Source of the DNA: Calendula officinalis
Lineage: Eukaryota > Streptophyta > Magnoliopsida > Asterales > Asteraceae
Direction: 5' to 3'
Length of the DNA stretch: 64,000 bases
Assembly (NCBI GenBank): GCA_963853835.1
Contig: OY970823.1
Coordinates: forward strand, 87,768,619-87,832,618
The translations under genes and the position numbers were made by a program. How positions within the stretch are numbered: position 1 is the first letter of the stretch; every line of letters begins with the position of its first letter. Below, piece after piece: positions 44,521 through 55,900 of the stretch. The notes beneath the pieces were generated by a model. It ran no database searches. It was not told where the DNA came from and saw only the letters and a program-made list of their open reading frames with translations.

Positions 44521-45688
44521 ACAAAAGTCTGTTACTCGAAAATCATTTTACCCAATAACATTAAATATACGACGCTGTAAATTATCAACTCTTACCAAAA
44601 TCCATATTTCCGTTTAATTATTTATTTCTAGCAACAATTATTACCGTGTAAACGAACAACACTTGCCGCCACGAAATATGGTTTCTGGATAGTCGTCGCC
44701 GCATTGCGCGGATACCCTGCTAGTCTAAATAATGTGTATACTTAACGTGTTTTTTGTTCGTACATATATATAATTAGTATATGTCGGGAATGGGATCTAT
44801 CACTCCCATCCAATAATTACACATGCAAATTTTCTTAATTTCATGTTAACACTTGCCTGCCACTTCTACATCAACTACCACCAACTAAACTTTTATTTAG
44901 AATGGCAATTACATTAGAAAGGAAAAAGAAACAGAGTACGAACTACCGCAAGGAGCTAGAGATAAAAATTAAAAACAGAGAACAAAACAACAAACAACCT
45001 AACACAAACTAAAAAGATAGTTACACCATATATACAAATCATAACTATTCATTAACTAAACTAATTTTTATTCATTTATGAAATTACTTTTTTCTATTAT
45101 AATCACGTAATTAAAATAGAAAAAATTACTCAATCAGTTAAAAGAAAACGTTCTCATTTTTTGCATAAGTTTTTTCAAGAGACAGTTAGTGGTGAGATCC
45201 ATGACAATATATATTTTTATTAAAATATAAGGTTAGTTTGAAAAGAGAAAAATATTTTTAGGACATAATTAATAGCGGAATACTTGGTAATAACGTTTTC
45301 TATTAAATGGACCCACCAAATTTAAGAAATAAAAACTACTTTTGTTGAGACAAAGTATTTTAGAGGGTGGAATGTACTTATATATGATATTTTTAATCAT
45401 CCATTCATTTAAAATAAAATATTTTTAATTAACCTGATAAATAGACTCATGATTTAATTTAAACTCAAAAAACTATATTGTTTTCAATTAAATATGTCTA
45501 CCCAAAAAATAATTGAATATGAGATTTACTTATTTTCTTTTCCAATTTTATTAATTGATTTAAACATTTATATTAATCAAATAAGTAGAAATATTTACCA
45601 ATAAACAATAATATATGTTTAAATCCTATAACAATCGATCTCTCTCCTTGTAAAATAAGACCACCAAGACACTACTATTCATGTAAAA
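44521..45688. other. AT-rich intergenic DNA, no gene seen
   Basis: No coding, RNA or element-end signal that I can support. Confidence 0.4.
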
Positions 45689-45960
45689 TAGGGGTAAGCT
45701 TTTGGGCCCGAAAAACCAGAACGGGCCAAAACCATGTAATAGGTCCGGTTTAGAAAATTTATCATCTTCGATTTCGGTTTTATTGGTTCCGGTTCGGTTC
45801 TGTCTTTGGATAGGGATAAACATTTGGGCTAAAAAATTGAACCGTTTCAAAACCAAAAATATGCATTCGATTCGGTTTAAGTTTGAAAATTCATTATTTT
45901 CGATTTCAGTTTTATCAATTTCTGTTTGGTTCGATTTTTGTACCATGATCATCCCTAAAT
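45689..45960. repeat. hAT-like relic
   Basis: It starts TAGGGGTAAGCTTTTGGG and ends near ATGATCATCCCTA, with CGATTTCGGTTTTATTGG-type subterminal repeats. Near-TSD words ATGTAAAA and TTGTAAAA flank it but do not align exactly. Confidence 0.45.
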
Positions 45961-46120
45961 TGTAAAACTTGATAAATAAATATAAAAGCATGATTGACAT
46001 AAGAAAAGGGAGTGTTATAATAAAAAGCATTCCTTCTTTCTCTCATATATACCTTAATACCCTAAAGTTGCTTTTTCATCAAACACAATTTTATCCTTGA
46101 AATATATTCGGTTCTTTAGC

Positions 46121-46128
46121 TATATATT
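46121..46128 (+). promoter_or_regulatory. Possible TATA box of the MIR394 primary transcript
   Basis: TATATATT lies about 520 bp upstream of the hairpin, followed by pyrimidine-rich, leader-like sequence. A second TATATA candidate lies at 46046-46051. Position alone supports this. Confidence 0.25.
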
Positions 46129-46640
46129 TCACTAAATTTGGGGCGTTGATAAACCAATAAAGTTCACTTCTTCGTTGCCCAAAATCCAAATCCAGTATCA
46201 TTTTTCCCTCTTCTAAGTATGTGTGAGAGAATCTTTAAGCGATCTGATTGATTTGATGCAAAGAAGATTTGGATCAATAAATATGATTCTCTCTTAAATA
46301 AATACCATCTTCACCTGCACATTTATCTCTCAAATCTTTCTCTTTATACGTTCGATTAGGTACTTTTCTGCTTTTTTCTGGAAGTGTTTTGATCTTCAGC
46401 TGTTTCATGGTTTGATGATAGATGGCCAGGGTTAGGCTGATACCATATTAGAGTTTTTGAATGATCACCCTTAATGGTGATTGATATTGTTTATTGATGT
46501 ATTTATACAATTACAAGATAATGACAATCCCTATACATATGGAAAGGATATATACTATACATTTAAAAAATATATTTAAACTTATCAAGATCATCTCAAT
46601 ATATGAGATGATACGCTATTAGAGTTTAATAAAGGCTTTC

Positions 46641-47328
46641 TCAACAGAGTTCTTTGGCATTCTGTCCACCTCTACTTTACAAGACTAGCTAGTATTTTGA
46701 AAAAGATACCCTAGTTTATGTGTGTTTTGAGTGTGTGTGTGTATATGAATAGGGTCTAGATCGAGTGAATTGAGTTAGTAAAGAAACAACGATAGAAGCA
46801 AGAAAGATGATAACTTTACGTGTGTTTATGTGTGTGATTAGGTTTTAGTGTGAAGAAGAAAAGATGCATGTAAGTAAGAATACAAAGTTAACCGATTGGT
46901 TTAGATCAATTGTCCATCAAAGATAACCTAGTGGTTTTCTTTTCAAAGGTCTAAGGTTAGGTTAAACACTTGCTAGGAGATAAAAAAAGGAGGTGATGTT
47001 TATTCCTCCAAAAAAGAAGATAGGTTCGAGAAAGGCACACTGGTCACTTGGATGTCGCATGACTAGAACTACTAACTTACAAACTCTGCGTTAGAAAAAA
47101 TAGTAAGAATAGAAAGAAGACAATCTTTGTGTGTTGTGTGTGTGTGTGATTAAGGTGTAGTTTGTATATGTTGTGTGTGTGATTAAGGTGTAGTTTATAT
47201 GTGTTTTGCTTGTGTGTGTGTGTGTGTGATTAAGGTGTAGTTTGTATAAGAAAATAAATAGCGAAGGTGGTTTTAATTTGTTTGTGTGTAAGGTGGAGGT
47301 GGGCATACTGCCAATGGAGCTCTGTTGG
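46641..47328 (+). ncRNA. MIR394: MIR394 precursor hairpin with a long loop
   Basis: The 5' arm contains TTGGCATTCTGTCCACCTCT at 46654-46673, identical to plant miR394 except for the last base (U instead of C). The 3' arm contains AGGTGGGCATACTGCCAATG at 47297-47316, matching the known miR394 3p strand. The arms pair from TCAACAGAGTTC (46641) with GAGCTCTGTTGG (ending 47328) up to TACTTTAC with GTAAGGTGG. Known miR394 guides cleavage of the F-box mRNA LCR, shaping leaf form and stem-cell identity. The terminal loop is about 607 nt (46681-47287), where family precursors usually have some tens of nt. The loop holds GT-rich minisatellite repeats. Orientation is fixed by the mature strand. Confidence 0.88.
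47125..47250. repeat. GT-rich minisatellite inside the MIR394 loop
   Basis: Three units of (GT)n followed by GATTAAGGTGTAGTTT, at about 47137, 47172 and 47208. They may explain part of the loop expansion. Confidence 0.8.
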
Positions 47329-48232
47329 TATCTCTTTGTAAAACTCTCTTGATCATGAAATTACCTTCTTAATTAACCTCCTAAAATAACAGGTACCATT
47401 TCTATACTTTCATTCTTAATTTTTTATCTTGTTTCACCATTCATTGCTTCTGTCATGTGTTTTGTGAGATTATGCTTTTCTATCTTTGACTTTTTGCTCA
47501 TAAATTTGAAATCCTTAGTAAATCATATATGCATGCTTGTTTGACCTAAAGTTGTGTGTGCTTTTGATCTTGATTTAACATATATAGCTCTTGTTTAATT
47601 AACCTTATTTGGTGTGTGTTTTTTTATCTAGATTCAGCTGAAATATTCAAGAAATCATGCATGCTTGTTTGACTTTTTGTAGGTTTGTAAGATCTTGAAT
47701 TCTTGATTCAACATGGCTTTCTCTTGTTTGACTTATTGTATGAAATTATGCTTCTTTTGTTTCTTAATTTGACTTCTTGAAATCTTTTAAGAGATGATGC
47801 ATGCTTGTTTGACCTTTCTGTGAGTGTTTCTGATTTTAATTACCTATATATGCCATCTTTTACTCTTTTCTTTTATTTCACTAGCACTATTGTAAATTTG
47901 TAATCATTCATTGCAAAAAGAAGAGATCATCAAAAGCAAGCACATTTACTTCTGTAAGTCCTACCCTTTGACTCTATCATCATTCAAGTATTTTTTTCTT
48001 ATGTTAAAATTATAAATAATAGATCCACAAACTACTTTTGTTTTGAAAGGCTTGGATCATTTCTTTTTTTTTTCTTTCATTTTTAAAGGGTATTTAATTT
48101 ATAATGAACATTCTCTTGGTCATTTGTTAAATAATTACGTAAAAACTAAATTAATTTATAATCCACAAACTACCTAGGAAAGGATTAAAATTATAAAAGT
48201 CATTTGAGAGTCCTTACTATTGTCTACGTACA
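47329..48232 (+). other. Downstream part of the MIR394 locus, repeated TGCATGCTTGTTTGAC motif
   Basis: The 16-bp word TGCATGCTTGTTTGAC occurs at 47530-47545, 47658-47673 and 47798-47813, within T-rich sequence. No open frame is convincing; it could be the 3' part of the primary transcript or its introns. Confidence 0.35.
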
Positions 48233-48332
48233 AATTAACCAACCTAAAAACTAATATAATATATTTAAAATTGAATACATAAAATTAACCAACCTAAAAA
48301 CTAATATAATATATTTAAAATTGAATATATCG
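48233..48332. repeat. 50-bp tandem duplication
   Basis: The unit containing AACCTAAAAACTAATATAAT, then ATATTTAAAATTGAATA, occurs twice with period 50 and almost no differences. Confidence 0.8.
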
Positions 48333-49324
48333 CTAGCTAAACAATTTATAGGTGATTTTATCAACCCTACTTTTTATGAGGGGTGTGTATGTAAGCTTAT
48401 ATTAATTGGTTATAAACTTGTTGAAATTTTAAAAAAATCCATCACTTTTTTCTATAGAAAAAGGTACTACTGTTAACACATATTTCTAATTAATGAGATT
48501 TTTCTAAACAATTGCTTATTATAACAGAAAGAAGAAAAAAAATGTCTAGCAAGGAGATAGAAGACAATTACAAAGGATATTGGAGTTACAACACCTTATT
48601 CAAGCCAATTGCAATACATCTTAACCCTTATTGGAGATCCAAAGAAAAGAAAAAAATGTATATCATATTATTTTTGAAGCACTATAACATCCAAAAAAGG
48701 AGGATAACAACCTTGAAGTGATCATATTTCTAATGAGATATGATCTTTCCAAAATCATAAAGGAAGATCGACATGAGAAGATTACAATAGTACTTTTTTT
48801 ACCATTCATGATATGTTGGCATACAGAAAAAGGGTGTTGATAATTATACAATGTTTTATAATGCATGTCTGCCATGGTAGCATCATATATAGACTTTACA
48901 TCTTGAAAGCTGGTGTATATATATACATCTATTGCATGATTGTACTTTTGGCTTTGAAGATTGTACAAGCATTTGATGATATGCATGTAACAAGAAAAAA
49001 GGAAGGACAAAGAGGTAGGGCAATATATGAACTTAAATGTACCACCAGTTTCTACTTATGATCTCTTTGAAAAACATCATGTTTTTTCATTTATTGTACC
49101 CTCTGTCACAATAATAATTGCTCTCATATTAAGTAAGAGTATGAATAAGTATAACTCTCGTGTTATATAAAACAAAAAACCAAAGGGCCGGCTTTTAACT
49201 AGCGGTATAAGGTATTCTCCTTAATATTCTGAATGTAAGAATTTCATCTTATGAGTGTATCAAATTACATTATAATATAAAGGGATTAAAAAAAGTGAAA
49301 AAATGCATATATAATTATCAACAC
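48333..49324. other. No gene supported
   Basis: Short open frames at 48512-48721 and 48813-49061 (plus) and 48663-49010 (minus) have no recognisable domains. The stretch lies between the MIR394 locus and the 3' end of the SKS gene. Confidence 0.35.
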
Positions 49325-49560
49325 TAAACCTGCTCACGGTACAAAAACTGAACTGATAAACAGCCGAATTATACCAGGCCGAGAACCGGTGTCTTCCGAA
49401 AAATTGACTTTTTTCGGGGAGGGGATTTGGACCGGACATAACTAGTCTGAAAACCAATTTTGCATGAAAAATAAAACCGAAAACCAAATCAATATAGCTA
49501 GGTCCGGTCTGAATCCGACTGATTCTTAGTTCAATTTGCATAGACCTATTCAACATCATT
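49325..49560. repeat. hAT-like relic
   Basis: AACCGGTGTCTTCCG, ACCGAAAACCAAATC and TAGGTCCGGTCTGAATCCG words recall hAT subterminal repeats. Neither end nor TSD is clear. Confidence 0.3.
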
Positions 49561-49916
49561 TCGAGCAATATATTATCAATTCATTTACATAAACTACTAC
49601 AAAGTGCCATAAAAAAAGAAATTATATGGATAAACTATAGAAAACCAAAAAAAATACACAGAAACTTGGAAAAAAGATTAATAAATATCATATAACAATT
49701 TAGTTTATTACAATAAAATAGGAAAAAGTAGACTCATATCATATGTAACATATAAATTAAGAAAAAGAATTGTGACCTTGAGATGAGGTCATAAACAGTA
49801 GTTCTAACTTATACTAACTTAATCTCTCAAGTAGTGCTTATATAACACCACAAGAATAAATTACACAAACCAAAATGAATTTAATATACTAAGTGGAAAC
49901 TTACTTAGTTTTTTCA

Positions 49917-52900
49917 TCAAAGAGGTCGTGTGTGGCGGCCAGCTGCCCGCCCACATAATCGTGCGTTTTTGGGGATCGGGAATTCGTCTCTTATGGATCC
50001 CGAGTTTGTGTAAACCCGTAGGTAAAACTGTTCCCCGAGGTATTGGCGGGCCCAGAACTCGGTTCGTATGTTCCACATTCCAACGTTATCGAGTGCCACG
50101 TAAATTGCAGACCATGATTTCGGGTAGACCTATGACCGTGTAAAAAAATACAAATTTTAGATGAGTTTGTTCGATTGTCATTATTTGGAATATGGTTAGG
50201 TGTCTAAATAGTTAAACAACATGATTAGACGGGTTAAATTTTGTACGGATTGGATTGGCCCGAATAACTTTTTGTCTAAACTTTTTTCTTTTTTATAAAA
50301 GTAGTTAATTTGTTAAATATGAATACAAAAGTTATATTATTTTAGTGATTATGTAACGACCATTGTGATGCAGGCCTAAATGTGGAGCTTTTATGCCCAA
50401 ATACAATGTTTATGGAGACTTATTTGCATTTTTAGTTTTTTGTTAAATTTTGGACTTCGTTTTAGGCTCAGTTTTCGGGCCATTTATGTTTTTTGGACCG
50501 TTAAAAAATCTAGGGATTATTTAATGTTTTTTTAGACACTTGAAGAGTTAGATTTTTATTTTAACAAAATTGAATTTTTTTTCTTCCAAAATTCTTGTTC
50601 TTGTGTTGAACAAAGACCCAAATCCACGATATTCTTTAATCAAACATTGTTTTTTGGATTAGATTGTACTGCTTATTCTAAGAATCAATGGGACCAATTA
50701 TGTTCTCGTTTTGTAGTCTGCATCACGTTGTGATTAAAACGTATATTGCATCAAAAGTACACATTGACCCGTTTGATCTTACGCGACCCGTTTATCAGTA
50801 AATGGTTCCAAACTTAAAACTTATAAACCATACTCACCTGGATTGTGCTACGTGCAACCGCATCCCGAAGGTTGTAACCGTTTCTGCTAGCTTGAGTCCA
50901 TAATCCTCCATCCATTCTACATTTCCATACATAAAAAACCAAATTAAAATGAAACCATTTCTAACCCAATAAAAAAGCCCGATACGGTCCATTTCAGCCC
51001 ATGCCAATAAAATTGTCCGTTTCAACCCGAACCCATTTTGACCCGTTACACAACAAACAATTACAAACTTACCCGACAGCAAAGAACTGGTACCCATCCA
51101 TATGATAACTAAGCACAATATTAGTAGGGTTTTCAAACACAATCTCAACAAACGTTCGATAATCAGCCCCCATAACCGACGTGTCTTGATAAAGGCCACC
51201 ACCAGTTGGTCTATCAGAAATACTTCCAACCCGAAAAACTCCACCGATGTTGAAATAGTCAGCAAGTTTTAGTGGAGTGTCAGCTGGCGTGAATGAAACA
51301 CTGTTGAGCCCGTATCGTTGTTTGCCATTAACTTGGCCCGAAGAACTTTGGACAATGATGGTTCGGCTTGTGTTTATCATACCATAGTGGTATGAACCTT
51401 GCGGGTTGGGTCGTGGCCCGCTTGCTGTAAGATTGGTCCTGTCGATTTTATTTTATATAATTTGTTAATATTAACCAAAAAAACATCTCATTATGTGAGT
51501 TTAGCAACTTCATAAGCATATCCAAACCCGCACAATAACTCCTATAGCCCGTTCTATTACATTCGGTTATCTATTTCAACTTTTAAAGTCCCTGTGTTCC
51601 CAAGTTTTAAATTAGAGATGAAAGAAGAGATCTGGAAAGAAGATTTAATTTTTATTAAAAGAAATACGTTGTGGGTCATTATTTCTCTCCTAACTTTCCT
51701 CCCAAAAGTGACAAGATCTTGAGAGAAGAAATTAGAATTAATGAAAAAAATTCACTTATTAAATTACCCTCGACATTTCCTAATTAATTTACATTTCAAG
51801 ATGAAATTGTAAATTTGTTACTTTTTTTCTTTTCTCTCCAAGTCAGGAACACAAAAATACACTATTTTCTTTTCTTTTCTTTTCAGTCCGACTTGGGAAT
51901 ACAAAAAAATTAAATATTTTTTTTAGATATCTCTGCATTTCTCTTCTCTTTTATACCCTTCTTCTCTTTTCTTTCATTTAAAAACTCAGAAATATTATAA
52001 CTCTTTTAATGTCATGAATCTTATGCAACCATGAACTATGACCCGGTCAACGTTAAATCAGAAAATTTTGGCTAAAAAAAGCATGAGAACCGTAAGAAAA
52101 CATACCTGATTGAACGGGCCTGGTTAAGAGACCAGTCAACTTGGATGGTAGGCCCGCCAGGAATGGGGCCCGAGACTTGGCCCGCAGAGTTAGAGTAGTG
52201 AAGGACACCGGTTGTTGTAAGGATCGGGGTGGTGAACCGTGATGAGACAACAATATAATAATCTTGACCGGGTTGGTCAGCTGTAAATAGCACAGAATAC
52301 GATTGACCACAATGAACATCTAATGAAGAATATGTTTGTTGGACCGTATGTGTCCCTTCGACTTCTACTAGTTTCATTTTGTGGTTTTGGATTCGGAAGT
52401 TGAGGGAGTTTTGTAGTCCCACGTTTGATATTCTTAGCCTATAAGTTTTTCCTGTTTGCGAAAAAATAAAATGATAAATATGATAAATACGGTCAATAAT
52501 AAAAAAAAAAGCTAATTTATAATCATAAGTTGTTTAGATACTCAGAGCAGCTTATAAGTTGTGTAAATAAGCTAACCCAAACACTCCCTAATATAAGATG
52601 ATCCATAAGTTCTAATCCGGTTATGCATTACTACTATAAAAACATAATCTATATGTGTATTATCATTATAAAATATTTATTTTTTTTAGAAAACGATATA
52701 TCCTTTCAGTTTATTGTAATAAAAAACCTCCTACATATATGATGCCGAAAATCAAGAGGTGCACATGCCAGCATCATATTCTTAGGGGGTGAATTAGTTA
52801 CAAGAAGTATAACATCACTCATCTTTATTTTTACATCACAAAATAATACAAAAAAGTAAATACATTATTTAACTTTTTGTCTAACTTTTTAGTTTTTTTA

Positions 52901-55900
52901 TTATTGTTAAATGTTTCAGAAGTCGCCCGTTGAACCCATATTCGGACATTTTAAGCGCTAGGTGGTCAAACGGAGGTCAAGGGCGGTCACGACGGTCAAA
53001 ATCAGGGTTAGGCGTAGGGAAGAGTGTGGTCCAGAAACCGAACCGAAACCGATAGCACTGAAACCGAAAATGATGAATTTCCAAAACCAAAAACCCAACC
53101 GATTACATGTTTTCGGTTTTGTTTTGGTTTGGTTCGGTTTTTTCAACCCAAATGTTCATCCCTATCCGAGGACTGAACCGAACAAAACCGAAACCGAAAA
53201 TGATGAATATGCAAAACCGATCCGATTACATGTTTGTAGTTTTGGTTCGACTCGATTTTGGTTGGATTTTGGTTCAGTTAGGTTTTTTTTCCCCAAATAC
53301 TAACCCCTAGTTACGAGGCTAAAATAGGGTTAGGCGAAGTAAAAAAGTGAAGTGTTGTATCTAAAAACTCATTTTTTTTGTTGAAATTGATATTTTTGTA
53401 CATATTGTAGTTTAACATTGTTGATTTAAACTTTGACATATAAACCAGGTTTATGTGTATATATAGCTATAATTATTAATTACCTTGTTCAACATTGAAA
53501 GATGCACCATTTGGTCCACGTCCATTAATGAGAATTCCAGCAGGAAAAGGTATCCTATGACCTGCATCTAGAACTCTTCTTAATGTCTGCAACAAGTTCA
53601 AATAGAATTATTATTATGAATTATGAAAAAATTTAAATATATTTAACTAAAAACAAATATTACTTTAAGGTTTATTATACACCACTTACATTATTTGAAA
53701 GAGAGATGGTATTTAACTATTTAATTCTATATTTTGTATTTACTTCATGTGCCTACTAAGGAAATGATCACATGTGTCAATCGAATTTTCTCTCTTATCA
53801 TATCCTCCTATCTACACCACATAAACTTATTGACACCACAACCTATATTTTAATATACTTGTACAATCTGCTTTAAACTTCTACAATATAATGTGTAAAT
53901 AATTTTTATGATATAAATATCAACTTCTTTTATCTTGTCATGTGTCATCACTACATAAGTAGCCAAGTAGGCATAAATTATATTCTCATTCAAATCACAT
54001 TTTTCATCTTGAAAATAAATAATAAAACATTTTCCTTGCCTGATATTGTTCAATGAATAAATTATGTTTTTATTTGGGAAAATGACAAAAGTATCAAAAG
54101 TAAGTGTGTGGGTCTGGGCTGGAGTAAGCAGCAAGCTAACATTGCACATGGATCATATTGGATTAGAACCTCTAGTGGCAACTTAGTAGGCCCAACTTTA
54201 TATTATTAATATATAATAAATAACCCATGTGAATTATACGATGGAAAGCTATTGTAATTTGTATATCACAGTTATCATTAATTTTGAATACGAAGATTAA
54301 TAATCTTAATATTTCATTTATGTATTTTTCTACTTAAATTGACCAAAATACATTTACTTTCAGTTCATCTTATTTTTGTTTTTTCCTTTCCGGGTCAATT
54401 TCTCCGACAACTTCTGGCGAACTCTGATTATAATGCAACGTTATTTTGTTTCATAAGACACCAAAGAAAATAAATACCTAACTTCAAATCTATTAGCTTG
54501 ATGAAACAGAAATAATAAGAAAAGCTCCAACAGAATAGAAATTTCTTATTGGCTTATAGATAAATAAATATTAATTATTATATTATATACTAAATGAATT
54601 ATAAAAGGATGTATTACTAATTAAATGAATTATATTATGAGATCATGCCATTACATAGATGTTGATATAATAATTTATGATTTTAGTTTTTTTTTTTCTT
54701 TAAGCTTCCATCACGGCACTTTACTATTGCGAGAGTAAGCAACTTTTATGGGGCCACAAATTATCGTGGTCTACTTGTTTGAGTGGGGCCCAAATTTTGT
54801 CATTTAAGGCCCAAACAATATAGCAATAAAGTGACTGGTAGCCCAGCTGTAGTAGGCCAGTACTATTAATTATTAAACATCAAAAAACCGACCGACGACT
54901 CACTTACTGTTAATAACGTGATATCTAAATTTCAATTATTAACTTATTTCACCAATTAAATCAAATCAAGAAATATATTTCTAGAGTTAAATATTTGAAG
55001 TCAGCATCAAATAGGACTTTTTGTAACATTATTGACTTGGTATTAAAAAGACGATGAGTAATTTTTTAGTTAAATATAAGAGTAAAGGGGCCAATAAATG
55101 AACATCTATAAATCACGCTTCCCAAAATAATAATGAGTTAAGTAGCCAACAAAAGTTGACGGGAAAAAAACATATCTCACTGAATGCAAAAACTATGAAA
55201 ACGGGACCACGTAAAATACAGTTGTTTTGCCAATTAAATAAGGGAAATATCATGAGCCTTAGGTTTGACTTTTCATTACTAAAAAACAAATAACTTATTT
55301 ACGTAAATTAATGAATCATATAAAAGATAACTTATACTATTATTCCTTTGTTTAGAATTGTATTGTATCTTACCTAATCTGTTTATTACATCCTCTTAAT
55401 CATAATATAATAAACATGTGAAATCCACAATTTTATTTTATAAACTAATCATTTGATTAGAAAAAGAGAAGACTTAGTAAGATTCAATACTATCTCTCAA
55501 AATTATTATTACTAGACAAAAATCACCAATTTAAGAAAAGTACATATATTACACTATTCATCATATGAAATTTTTTATTTACCACCCATTTTTTATTAAC
55601 AAAATCTCCAACTGCACAATAATTTGAAACATACCAAAATGAAAAATGAATAATAATTTTGCACAAAAATCATTTCCCTAAAAGATTTTTATAAAATCAA
55701 ATAAAACTATATAATGAGCAAGTATGACTTACCGTGTGGTTAGCTTTGTACCAATCTCCAATAAGTACGGTATAATCACCGGCAGGTTCATCAAATGGAA
55801 CAGGAATTCTAGGACGACTTAGAATCCTAATACCACCAAAACCACCTGCAGCTTTGTGGAACGCTAAAGAAGGGAAGTAGTAAAAGCTTCCAATTTGGTC

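Noticed and set aside
49917..51380. Several separate ORFs treated as individual small genes
   Set aside because: They are exons, or wrong-frame readings, of the single SKS gene with GT-AG borders in phase.
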